From Enoplosus armatus (Eukaryota; Chordata; Actinopteri; Centrarchiformes; Enoplosidae): a stretch of 64,000 nucleotides of DNA. The stretch is taken from assembly GCF_043641665.1 (NCBI RefSeq), contig NC_092180.1:15617891-15681890 (forward strand), in the 5' to 3' direction. Both the position numbers and the translations under genes were made by a program. Each line of letters begins with the position of its first letter. Position 1 is the stretch's first letter. This document shows positions 34,201 through 45,600 of this stretch, one piece after another. Below the pieces are notes generated by a model that ran no database searches, was not told the DNA's origin, and was given only the letters and a program-made list of their open reading frames with translations.

Positions 34201-37200
34201 GATTAATATTGGTACTGATGATCAAGCCTGGGGTTGCTTATACTGTTGAGACAGAAGATGCAGAAATGTTCTTCACTGTGGACGCCTTGTTGGATGTAGT
34301 AAGGTGAGAAGAAAGTGACATTATATCTGAGATTAGGAGGTATGATGGCAGATGGTAGTGTTTGACTGTCCTTTATTCATTCATTCATTCATTATAGAAA
34401 CATGGTGCCAGAGGATCTGATTCAGGCTTGCTTTCAACAGGTATGTTTTTCATTCAGGTATGCTTTATATCACAAATTTCCTTGCTTTCCATGAAGGAGA
34501 TAATGCAATATTTATATGAGCACATTATTGTTTTTTTCTTAGTACAAGACTGAGAGGCTGGAGTTTGAAATTCACACAGTCGAGCCAAATTCTAGCCTGG
34601 AAACGGTAAATCTTCACTATGAAGATTATTGTTTTACATTTGCAGTGAGAATTGGTAATACATGAAGTTGCTCTGAGACCACTGTTATTAATGAGTTTCC
34701 CATCTTGTTACAGAATGCCACTGAAGGGTCACTGGTGGGTCACTATGTTGAAGGAGTTCACATGCTGGGCCCGATTTTCATGTCCTTCATATTTGGACTG
34801 ATCCTCAAGAGGATGGGAAAAAGTGGAAAAATCCTGGTGGACGTCTTTACCATGGTCAACGAGGCCATAAAATATGTGGTTAACTTGATCTTGTGGTAAA
34901 GTGAAACAGCATCATTTTGTATAAAATGTGGAATGAGAGAATTCCACATGTCAATATTTGTGTGTGAGTGTTTATACATGAACACTGATTTAACTTTTCT
35001 TGGAGTATTGTCTATTGAAAAAGCAAAACTGTCTTACTGAGAAAACATAGCAGTACTCTCACTCTTCTGCCCTTAGTTAACTTAACATTGCTTGTTCAGG
35101 TTTTAGTTTCCAACAACATGTATTCCTAATCGGTATTTGATTAGAGAAACAGAACAGGTTTTTTTTGGAGTAATATTGTAATAGTAATCAGACAACCGTC
35201 CCAAATGTGTGATTAGTCATTGAAATATTTCCTTCCTTTTTTAATGTTCTTTATCCTCTCCAGCTACTTTCCATTAGGAGTGCTGTTCATGATTGTAAGC
35301 CATGTTGTTGAGGTTCACGACTGGGATACTATCTACAAACTTGGAAAGTTCATGGCTGTGGTTGTTGTTGGGTATGTTCACCTTTCCTCATTTAGCACTG
35401 GTACCAAAATACTAATTTGTTTGTGCATTTAGCAGCACTTTTTGGCGTATTGACTCACGAGGCATATGGGGACAGATACAGTGCATCCGGAAAGTATTCA
35501 CAGCGCTTCACTTTTTCCACATTTTGTTATGTTACACCCTTATTCCAAAATTTATTCATAATTCATTTTTTTCCTCAAAATTCTACACACAACACCCCAT
35601 AATGACAATGTGAAAAAAGTTTTTTTGAAATTTTTGCAAATTTGTTAAAAATAAAAAACTAAGAAATCACATGTACATAAGTATTCACAGCCTTTGCCAT
35701 GAAGCTCAAAATTGAGCTCAGGTGCATCCTGTTTCCACTGATCATCCTTGAGATGTTTCTGCAGCTTAATTGGAGTCCACCTGTGGTAAATTCAGTTGAT
35801 TGGACATGATTTGGAAAGGCACACACCTGTCTATATAAGGTCCCACAGTTGACAGTGCATGTCAGAGCACAAACCAAGCATGAAGTCAAAGGAATTGTCT
35901 GTAGACCTCTGAGACAGGATTGTCTCGAGGCACAAATCTGGGGAAGGTTACAGAAAAATTTCTGCTGCTTTGAAGGTCCCAATGAGCACAGTGGCCTCCA
36001 TCATCCGTAAGTGGAAGAAGTTCGGAACCACCAGGACTCTTCCTAGAGCTGGCCGGCCATCTAAACTGAGTAACCGGGGGAGAAGGGCCTTAGTCAGGGA
36101 GGTGACCAAGAACCCGGTGGTCACTCTGTCAGAGCTCCAGAGTTCCTCTGTGGAGAGAGGAGAACCTTCCAGAAGGACAACCATCTCTGCAGCAATCCAC
36201 CAATCAGGCCTGTATGGTAGAGTGGCCACGGAAGCCACTCCTTAGTAAAAGGCACATAGCAGCCCGCCTGGAGTTTGCCAAAAGGCACCTGAAGGACTCT
36301 CAGACCATGAGAAACAAAATTCTCTGGTCTGATGAGACAAAGATTGAACTCTTTGGTGTGAATGCCAGGCGTCACGTTTGGAGGAAACCAGGCACCGCTC
36401 ATCACCAGGCCAATACCATCCCTACAGTGAAGCATGGTGGTGGCAGCATCATGCTGTGGGGATGTTTTTCAGCGGCAGGAACTGGGAGACTAGTCAGGAT
36501 AGAGGGAAAGATGAATGCAGCAAAGTACAGAGACATCCTGGATGAAAACCTGCTCCAGAGCGCTCTTGACCTCAGACTGGGGCGACGGTTTATCTTTCAG
36601 CAGGACAACGACCCTAAGCACACAGCCAAGATATCAAAGGAGTGGCTTCAGGACAACTCTGTGAATGTCCTTGAGTGGCCCAGCCAGAGCCCAGACTTGA
36701 ATCCGATTGAACATCTCTGGAGAGATCTGAAAATGGCTGTGCACCGACGCTTCCCATCCAACCTGATGGAGCTTGAGAGGTGCTGCAAAGAGGAATGGGT
36801 GAAACTGCCCAAAGATAGGTGTGCCAAGCTTGTGGCATCATATTCAAAAAGACTTGAGGCTGTAATTGCTGCCAAAGGTGTATCAACAAAGTATTGAGCA
36901 AAGGCTGTGAATACTTACGTACATGTGATTTCTCAGGTTTTTTATTTTTAATAAATTTGCAAAAATCTCAAACTTTTTTCACGTTGTCATTATGGGGTGT
37001 TGTGTGTAGAATTTTGAGGAAAAAAATGAATTTAATCCATTTTGGTATAAGGCTGCAACATAACAAAATGTGGAAAAAGTGAAGCGCTGTGAATACTTTC
37101 CGGATGCACTGTAAGTGTGTCTGATACCAGTCAACAAACATTTAAAATACTTTGCGTGGGTGACAGCAGAAGTTATGGTCGGTATATTCATGTGCAAAGT

Positions 37201-39008
37201 TATGACATCATCTGCCAACTGTTATTTAAAGTCACAATCCCTGATGTGGATGTAACCCAAAGGGGTGGCCTGCCCACCAAAAATCTAGACACAATTAAAA
37301 CCTGCTATCACTTCCAAAGTGATTGACAAGTCTTTTAGTGCTGGGATTAACATTAGGCGACATGTATTAAATTATTTCTGATACTGTTAAAGGCAGCAGC
37401 AGCAGCAGTAACACGGACATATATCTCCGAACACATTTTTCATCCATAAATCAGACTAAAAAATACCAACCAGGCCTTCAAGTCTCCTACCTCTACTCTG
37501 TTTGCTGTGGTCAGTAATTTCATTTTATCAGCATCAGTTTTTAATCAGTATTTATTGTGTATTAAATTGTGTGTTTCAGGCTCATAATCCATGGAGTAAT
37601 AGTTCTACCAACGGTCTATCTTCTGTGGGTGAGACGTAACCCATGGGCAGTCATTAAAGGGGTTTCGCCTGCGTTACTGACTGCAGCGCTCACCTCATCC
37701 AGGTAAGAGGATTTTCGAGGGCTTGGTTCTCAGTTGTTAGCTCTGTGTGGTCATCACCACTGCTTATTTTAATATTTATCATCAAAGCTCTGCCACGCTG
37801 CCACTCACTCGCCGATGCTGTGAGGAGAGAAACATGATTGACCGCAGAATCAGTCGCTTCATGCTGCCCATTGGGTCCAATGTCAACATGGACGGAACTG
37901 CCCTTTATGATGTGGTCGCAGCAGTTTTCATTGCCCAACTCAACAACATCAATCTGGACGTGAACCGGTTAATCACCCTTGTGTAAGTCACAGTCAGATT
38001 ACTTTGTCACTCTCTCTGTTCAGTAGAAAATCATGGAAATGATCATGTCTGTATTAACGTTGGTTAAAAGTACATAATATGGGACATTTAAGAGATAGCG
38101 ACATGAAAAATACATGGTACAGTTTTATATTACTGTGTCTTTTTAAAAATCCACTCTAGTCATTCACTGAAGAGTCTGTGTCTGCTCTACAGAGTGACAG
38201 CCACAGTCTCCAGCATAGGAGCAGCGGGGATCCCAGTGACAGGAGCGCTGACCACCCTTTTTGTTTTGACTGCAATCAGTTTACCTGCGAGGGAAGCCTC
38301 CATCTTGGTGGTTGTAGGGTGGCTGCTGTAAGTTTAACCTGTAGTAGTCAGAAATTTACACAAAATCTATCTAATTAATAGATAGATTACTACAGCTGTG
38401 TTTTCTGCTTCTGATAGTCAATTGTGAGGAGACATATGTGAGTTAATATATCAAACAACACACAGTGTTAAGTAGTTTTATTATCTGCTTTCATAGTTTA
38501 ATGTGATTTATGTCTTTCAGAGACCACTGCAACACTGTTGTCAATGTTTTGGGAGACTGTATCGGCGCGGCACTTGTTTATCAACTGTCGAAAAAGGAAC
38601 TGGAAGAAGTGGAGGAACAAGATCAGGATAGGACAAGGTGATATTTTAGACCGTCTCAGTGTTTTTACTATTTCAATTTTACCCAGTGAATTTGTAGTGA
38701 ATGTGGGATTTTCCAGCATTCCCCAGCCTACAACAAATCATCGGCTAAACAAGAGAAAGGTTTTAAGACGTCTCACAATTAAAGTATACCAGACCCACTG
38801 GACATCAGATGTTGTGGCAGCAGCAGGAGACTGTCCAACACATACTCTGGAGTTTTTACAGTTTGTATCACACCACTGTATTGTGTTTTGTGTGGTTAGG
38901 ACTGGTGACAGTAATGCTGAGGGGCACGTCCAGGATGAGGAGGCCCATTCCAGCAGCCTGGGCTCTTTGGGGACTACTGAGTCCTTTCATACTACACTGG
39001 AAATGTAA
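31273..39008 (+). CDS. SLC1-family transporter (EAAT-like), 13 exons, divergent substrate site
   Basis: Exons: 31273-31402, 32521-32661, 33450-33542, 34201-34303, 34398-34440, 34543-34605, 34714-34895, 35264-35371, 37580-37702, 37788-37982, 38193-38327, 38521-38637, 38900-39008. All phases agree; 513 residues, near the usual 520-570. It is a multipass plasma-membrane Na+-coupled amino-acid transporter with the SLC1 fold: TM1 [15 protein letters not shown], extracellular loop with NATEG and NSS glycosylation sites, HP1 SSSATLPLT (~327-336), TM7 NMDGTALYD (362-370), HP2 GAAGIPVTG (403-411) and TM8 [16 protein letters not shown] (436-451). HP1 and TM7 are EAAT-like. However the TM8 arginine that holds the glutamate side chain (R397 of GltPh) is N443, the preceding Asp (D390) is G436, and the proton-carrier Glu of TM7 is D370. 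It may be one of the non-mammalian paralogues (slc1a8/slc1a9, EAAT6/7) or a further relative. A Tc1 element sits in intron 8. The alternative start at 31279 is also in frame. Confidence 0.88.
31403..32520 (+). promoter_or_regulatory. slc1 intron 1 with CpG-rich patch and YY1-like ATGGCGGC site
   Basis: Around 31740-31850 the intron holds aacatggcggccgaagac, a strong YY1-type motif (ATGGCGGC) followed by a 26-codon open frame that stops. Near it, 31905-31970 has several GTTAGC/GCTAAC repeats like those at other gene starts. This could be an alternative promoter of the transporter or a fossil first exon. No splice-consistent coding link was found. Confidence 0.35.
34374..34392 (+). repeat. (TTCA)n microsatellite at a splice acceptor
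   Basis: Tandem TTCA units run to within 5 bases of the acceptor AG of slc1 exon 5 (34398) and form its pyrimidine-rich tract. Confidence 0.85.
35479..35702 (+). repeat. left terminal inverted repeat of the Tc1 element
   Basis: It matches the reverse complement of 36898-37111 with small differences. Direct repeats at the outer and inner ends contain AAGTATTCACAGC, the expected transposase-binding sites. Confidence 0.9.
35859..36897 (+). pseudogene. Tc1 transposase, broken by one stop and one frameshift
   Basis: The frame starts at 35859 (a second in-frame ATG is at 35880). A TGA at 35910-35912 interrupts the N-terminal helix-turn-helix, and a shift near 36225-36245 moves the frame before the catalytic domain. 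The N-terminal part reads [19 protein letters not shown] and [12 protein letters not shown] (paired-like HTH and GRPR-type hook). The C-terminal part carries the DD34E triad: D in WSDETK, D in QQDNDPKH and E in LNPIEHLW, which I count as 34 residues between the second and third. Both breaks abolish a full protein. Apart from them the protein is close to a complete Tc1 transposase of about 340 residues. Confidence 0.92.
36898..37111 (-). repeat. right terminal inverted repeat of the Tc1 element
   Basis: This is the reverse complement of the left arm; it ends ...ACTTTCCGGATGCACTG and then TA. The inner direct repeat lies at about 36903-36920. Confidence 0.9.
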
Positions 39009-40804
39009 TCACTCCAAGACCACATTACAGCAACCAGGAAACAGGGTTGACTTTGACAAATTGTAGTATCTTTTTGGCCTTTTGTTATTGTTTGTGATTA
39101 TTTGACCCTTTTGGTAAAACATTTATTTTGTTTTGTATTTTACAGTTTTTTTGTCAAAGTAATGTAGTTATTTGCATTTAATAGATGTTCAATGTAGTAT
39201 GTAATGTAATATATAAGATGTAGATGTATTTCATTTAATTGAGCTGGTGTAATAGATGTAGTATTTAAGATGTAGATTTACTTATTGAATCTAATGTAAT
39301 AGATGTAGTCACTGAATTGAATTGTTATTATAGATGTAATTATTGAACTCAATCTATTTTAAATGAACTGAAATGAGTTCTATTGATTTCAATTTAATTG
39401 GTAAATAGATAATAAGAAACTACAGACGTGTTTTAATTCCCAAGAGGATAGTCAACATCTCCATTGAGGTAAACAGGTATTTCCACCAGCAACAAAGTAA
39501 TTATGACAGAGAGAAGGTCATGTGACCTGTGCTCCATAGAATATCAGTGAATGTGATGGTCCTGTCACAGTTAGTCAGTTTGCTGATTTGCTTAAACTGC
39601 AATTTCTAATTGGACCTGTAAGAAATTCTGGGGAAAAGGTGCAAATGGCAGTTTATGAACATTGCTGTTAATAGTAAGTAAGCTCTGCCATAACACCAAC
39701 ACATACATCTGTTAAACTAAAGATAAAATACCAGGAATGCACAGGCTTTGTGTTTGCACATGCTATGTACTGTATTGTCTCTCAACTGTTTTGATACTCA
39801 GAGGATATGAGTACCATGTGCAGCTGATATTCAAAAAGATTAAGCTGAAAGACATTTACAACAATCAGGCATCACACAAAAACAATTAGGAGAATTAATT
39901 ACATGCATATCTACACATAGTTTCCTAGTTAATTAAGTACATGTGGCTAAAATTAATGCAGTCTAATACAACAGTCCTGCAATAAATCCCCCTTCATGAA
40001 GGTTATTATGTTCAGTTGAAAGTTGTTGAAACTGTTACAGAGATGTGTTGATTCAACTATGACCATTTTGGAGGATGTAGTGGTGGATGTGGTGCTGTTA
40101 AACTGTATTGCATTATACGGAGAGGTGTTTGTGTTATTTAGCCTACCCTCATTGATATATATATATATATACATATAAATATATGGAGAGAGAGAGAGAG
40201 ACAATATTCAATAGCACCACAAACTACATCCTCCAAAACGATCATACAGTTGAATCAACACCTCTCTAAAACGGTTTAATATTAATCATCCTAATTATTT
40301 ATCCATAGACAGAAATCTCTGCCAGTTTGTATGCATGCCACACTTTTTATACACAGTCTGGTATATACATGACTGTGTGTGTTAGTGTGCAGCTAAGGGG
40401 TTTATGCCATTTATGCTTCTTGATTGTTAGCTAATTAAAATGTAAATTAGTACAGTGGTTACCAACAATTTTGTTAAGGGACCTCTATTTTACCATTGTA
40501 TATGAACTGACAACCTCCACTGCCCCCCACCCACATTCAATTACAGAAAAGGGAGAAAAGTAGCCTATTTCTTTTGACATATCTTTATGTATATTTCATT
40601 ATATTCATTGCATAATAAACAATAACAGCACAGAACAATTAACTGTACAATTAACCTAAATAGTGAACTTACTATATGTAACAATATGCAACAATTTACA
40701 TGTATGCATTTCACGAAACAACACGATTTCATTGAAATAACTGTGTCGTGTTATAAAGAATGAAAATGATTATCTAAAGAAAACCCGCGCGATAGACCAG
40801 GAAG
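39009..40804. other. slc1 3' flank and intergenic repeats
   Basis: After the transporter stop the DNA is AT-rich and includes tandem-like text (taatagatgtagta, atgtagattta) around 39180-39340. A dispersed repeat with an inverted partner lies at 39955-40280. A possible hAT-like end (cagtggttaccaac) starts at 40453. No gene seen; no strong poly(A) signal for slc1 could be chosen. Confidence 0.45.
39955..40280 (+). repeat. dispersed fish repeat, copy 2, with inverted partial copy
   Basis: 40035-40115 (agatgtgttgattcaac, accattttggaggatgtag) is repeated in reverse complement at about 40205-40278. The spacer holds (TA)n and (GA)n runs. The direct copy also matches the repeat at 5745-5962. The arms could form a long imperfect hairpin. 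Confidence 0.65.
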
Positions 40805-41029
40805 TACTACAAATTAAAAAAAGGAAGTGATGAACAGACATGCGGCCGGTGATTGGTCCGGACAGTCTAAGCATTTCCGCCGCTTCGGGCCAGAGACAGA
40901 TTTTCCCCCTCCTGAATGTGAAGTAGAGCCGTACTATCTGAACTCTGTCGTCCTCAGGTTAAGGACTGTGCTGAAGTTGGTATCTAGACACGGCTCTGCC
41001 TTGAAGCCCAGAGGCTGAGTGTGAGAGAG
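40805..41029 (+). promoter_or_regulatory. znf280d promoter and likely untranslated first exon
   Basis: This stretch is GC- and CpG-richer than its surroundings. It contains GGAAGT (ETS-like, ~40823), an inverted CCAAT box (ATTGG, 40852-40856) and ends with a good donor, gagag|gtaggc, at 41029. The first coding exon at 42686 starts with an acceptor, so an upstream untranslated exon is required. GTTAGC/GCTAAC motifs follow at 41110-41400. Confidence 0.55.
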
Positions 41030-42685
41030 GTAGGCTGACACGCAAACCCTGTACATCAAACTCTTGAGTGCAGTCTTTGTCCCAACATCCACCTCCCAGA
41101 TAATGTGAACATGCTAACGGAGCCTAGCTAATGTTGTGGTGCGCTGATCGATAACCGATAACTCATGCAACGTAACGACTGGATGAATTGGAGATTAAAT
41201 GTGTTGAAGTCTTAAAAATCCGATTTTGTGTTTAATGCTTTAATCCTGTCGCAGACTGCATCAGTTGAATAGCAGGAGCACTGGAGATCATAAACGTTAG
41301 CTAGTTAGCATTAGCTACTTTGATGTTACCTTGCTGAAAAGGACAGAGAGCCTAATAACAGCGGTACGCTAACATAACATTTGCTAATGTTAGCTAATGG
41401 CAGTTAAAATGGTGACTGAATGAATTTGAATGAATCTAATAGTCATGTTTTCATTTAGTTAATTAGCTATATTTTTAATACATGTAGGATTTCATTGTGA
41501 AGGGAAAAATGTTGGCTCAAATCTAAAACAGCATCTTTACATTTTCAGATCATTGCAAACTGTACTTTATCGCTAGAAAACGGCTTATGCCCGAGTCACA
41601 AATGAGCAAACAAGGATGAGTAATTAATGAAAACCTATGCCAATTTATAGTGTTTTAGAATTTGATTTGATTTGTGTCTTTATTTTGGCAGAGATTTAGC
41701 TGCATCAGCAATTTCTATAGCAACCAATACTGTCGCCATCTTGGACGGCAGTTGAAAAGCTTTGTTCCAATAATAGGCCCTAATTATTCCTGATCTAGAA
41801 TATCAACCTTATATATCGCTGTGTCACGTAATGATTATCTGCATATATTGTTCTAACGGTTACATGTGCACTGTTTGGCTGTTTAAGAAGTCCCAGTTAC
41901 AAAAAGAAAACTTTATATTAATCCAGGACTTTAAAGTGGCTGTAATCAGTATTTTAATATTAACAATGGGTCAAATGTCTGTGTAATGTGAAGGATGTCG
42001 TTTAAAGTACTGAACCCACCATGCAACTTAACTGTCCCACTCTCATTGCTCTGTTTCAACCGTAACATGCAGCTGTTTTCAGGGGAAAAGCTCGACTGCC
42101 CAGCACCAAATGGCAGACAGACAAAGATAGTGACTAGCTGGTGAACATAATGGAGTATTTAACAGCTGAAGAGCCAGATATTTGCCTCAGGTGTTGGTAG
42201 CAAAGATAAAAGGGAGGTGAATGTTGGACTTACAATTCCCAGGTGGACAGAATCAAGACCCCAATTTAATGGAAATGTTGCTCTTTGTCTGCTTGATGTG
42301 TAAGTAGTCAACTGTTTGCTAACATGTTGGCCGTAACAATTTTAGGTGATATTTTGTCGGTGTTCTGTTTATAGTTTGGTGCGTTGAATTCACAGTTAAA
42401 AAAAAAGTCCTTATTTATCAAATATTGGCCCTTTATGCAGCCCCTCCGTACACTCTCTGTCTGACTCTAGCCGTTTTAGACATACTGAACAACCTCCAAA
42501 AACTTGAAGAGTAGTTCTAAGCAGAGTAGTCGAATAACTTAGACAGACTGAGCGTGTCCCTGTACTTCATCATGGACATGGAAATCTCACTTTCTACAAC
42601 ATGGGCCCTGTAAAAGTATTAAAAAAATGCTACAGGAAGTAGTATTCAAGTTGGCTAAATATTGTTTACGTTTTTTCTGTTGCAG
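41030..42685. other. znf280d intron 1
   Basis: No coding exon seen. A YY1-type gccatcttgg lies near 41733-41742 and acttacaattcccag, a partial ZNF143-type match, near 42228; both are typical of promoters and might mark a second start. Confidence 0.45.
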
Positions 42686-42692
42686 GTCCACA

Positions 42693-45600
42693 ATGTCTGA
42701 GCTTTTTATGGAATGTGTAGAGGAAGAGCTGGAGCCGTGGCAGAAGCAAGCTCCTGAAGTTCACTTGATAGACGATGATGACGATGAACCCATATTTGTT
42801 GGAGTGCTCTGTATGTCATAGCACATTTTTGAATATGTTAATGTTAACCTTTTAAACAACTAATTTTGTTGAAGTTTAAGCTTTACTAGCACAAATCATT
42901 GCATAATCATAGTATGACAGGTATAGCTCAGAATTGCCCACTGCTGTTTAATACTATTACATGATTTAATATTAGCTCAGTATTGGTAGTTTACAATCAG
43001 ATTGATATTTATTATAGTTGTTTTTAAAATAAATACTTCCAGCATGTTGCACATAATTTCTGCTAAGTGTTTTTTAAGTTTACTTATGTAAAGACAAAAT
43101 ATCCTGTTGAAGTGCTTATTTTTGCCCTTTTTGTATGTTCTTACAGCTAATAACCAAAAGGATGGTAAACCTAACCCGCCACCTCCTCAGAGGAACAGTC
43201 CAGAGAACCAAGAAGTAAAGCGCCCTGCTCCTCAGCCTGTCATCGGCTCCTCACCAATAATGCTGCCGATGAGTATAGCTGGAAATGCAGTGAATACTGC
43301 AGCACCCAATCTGACAACAGTGACTCCGCAGCCTGTTATCGTCAATAACCAGGTATTGTTGGCATTACAATTATTTTTGCAATAATGTGCAATAAGAACA
43401 AATACCTGTTATGTGTTGATTTGTTTCTTTTTTTCAGGGCTTTATCGTCACTTCTCCACAATTAGCAAACAACAGTGAGTTTATTGCCTCACTCGGTACC
43501 CAGTACCCCCCTGGGACTTCCTTTACAATCGTACCAGGTAAACCTGAGTATAATATGCCTCTGAGGAGTAAATCTTCTTTCTCCTCTCATCAGTGATTTT
43601 GTCATGTAATAGAAAAGCTTCATCAAAGGCTTTTGTAGGTTTAATTTGGGAAAGCCAAATTTGTCTGAAGAGGTTTTTTTTTTCTGTCTTTCAGCTGGTC
43701 AGCAGCATCTTTTTCAGCAGGTCACTCCAGCCACAGTAATACCTGGTGCTGTCCACAGACCTCAGGTGCAACAAATAAGCAACAACATTGTGACGCTGTC
43801 TAACGTCCAGAGCCCTGCTGTGTATTCAGCGCAGTCTAATCAGCTGCAACCCAACCGGTCCAACTCTCTATCTCTTCAGACCTTTTCTGTGCCTGTGAAG
43901 GCCAATAGCAATAACAGAGGTAATTTTCTAAATGTAATGTTTTAACCTTACTTTACCAAACTTGCAGATCGATCACCAGGCTGTGACTAAAATGTAAACG
44001 TATTACAGATCAAATCTTACTCAAACGAGGATTGCAACCACAGCAAATAGACAGCGTAGCAAAAAGAGCCAGGCTTGATTTAGGTAAGTTTCTATTACTA
44101 AAGTAATTTTATTGATACCGCTTTGTAATCTCATTACTGTAACTAACCCTAAACCTAATCCTAGTTCCTCTTGTGTGTTAATAGCTTGTTAATTGTAACA
44201 TCTAACTGGTTTTCTGCAGGGCCGATAAAAGTAATAGTCCCAGTGGAAAATGGGATCTTAAAGAAAAAGTGCCCAAAGTGTCAAGAAGAATTCCTTACAC
44301 AGGAGGCCCTGAGATGTCACATGGTGGTGAGTAAAAACCTTGTGGAGTCTTATCAATGAGTGGAAATTAAGTTTGAAAACCAACATATCAATTCTAAAAA
44401 TGCTCTTCATGTGTTTGCACCCCCCCCAACACAAACAGAACTTATACCTTATATTAACGTACACCGCCCCTGTCCCCCCTGTGACACTTTACTTTATTTT
44501 GGTCACTGCACTGTTTGCTATTTATCTTATCTTATTCTTTTACCTTTATATTTTTACATGCTTGTTGTCTGTCAGATTATAAAAAAAATTTAGCACCATC
44601 AGACCACGGCAAATTCCTTGTAATGTATGTTACTTGGCAATAAACAGTTTATGATTCTGATTCAGATTTCAATATGAAGTTGGCTTATTCATGTAAAAGC
44701 ACACTTTATTTCAGAGCTGCTGTGCAAACATGGAAAGTACTGCTCCGTCAGCCCTGGACATGAGTGCAAACAAGCGCATCATGCTGGTCTCAGATTTCTA
44801 CTACGGCCGGTTTGAGGGAGATGGCAACAAGAAGGAGGCGCAGAAGACCAACACCACTTTCAAGTGCCAGAGCTGTTTAAAAGTTCTCAAGAACAACATC
44901 AGGTATGCTAATGTATTTTCTTGCCCTCAGCAAAACAACAGGCTAATAATCAGTTTCTTTCCATATGTTATGATTTTTCCATGCTAAATGTACTGTCAGC
45001 AGAAAGACGTAGTACAGCTCTATTAGTCGTGTTCCAAGCCCCGCCTCCCCCTCACCTGTCTTCTGACTGATTGCCAAACTTCCTTGAGGCCAAGCTGCAA
45101 TCCCACTGGCATCCCAGTACCTGTCTGATGATTCAAGCCCCCCCCCCCCCCAAAAAAGCTACCGTCTTCAACTTTATGGCTTCTTGGGTTTCTACCACAA
45201 CAAGAGGCTTTGGCTGACTGGTGACCCTCAGATATATTTTCATGCAGGGCTAAAGTCGGCACCTCGGAGTCTGAATCTGTGGTACTCTGCAGTGGATTGC
45301 CCCCATTATTTTAGTGAGTGACTCAAATGAAGGAGTTCAAGTATCTCTGGGTCTTGGTCCCGAGTGAGATGGAGTGTGAGATCGACGGGGATCATTGCGC
45401 TGTTGTGGTGATACGGGCAGTGTGTTGGAGTGTCACGTCATGAAGAGGGAGCTGAGTTAAGGTGAAGCTTAATGTTTGTGACGGTCGAACGTTTGGGTAG
45501 TGACAGAAATGGTAAGATTGCAGGAAATTAGATTCTGGACAGGGTTTCAGGGCTCCCCGTTATGGGCAGTGTGAGGAGTTTGCACTTCCAGACTCCAGTT

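Larger units (their letters stand above)
35479..37111 (+). mobile_element. Tc1/mariner-family DNA transposon, nearly complete, 1633 bp
   Basis: The element begins CAGTGCATCCGGAAAGTATT and ends with its reverse complement, and is flanked on both sides by TA (35477-35478 and 37112-37113), the target duplicated by Tc1 transposons. The inverted repeats are long (~215-225 bp) and an inner copy of AAGTATTCACAGC lies at the inside end of each arm, giving the IR/DR layout of fish Tc1 elements such as Sleeping Beauty. The arms differ at only a small share of positions, so insertion is fairly recent. It sits in intron 8 of the SLC1-family gene in the same orientation. Confidence 0.95.

Noticed and set aside
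38498..38719. A read-through frame after slc1 exon 12 (38538-39008) that could be a separate protein.
   Set aside because: It is in a different frame from the transporter; the GT-AG splice 38637-38900 restores the correct frame and a sensible tail.
40453..40800. A possible hAT end (cagtggttaccaac) upstream of znf280d.
   Set aside because: No matching right end or target duplication could be found by eye, so I did not annotate an element.
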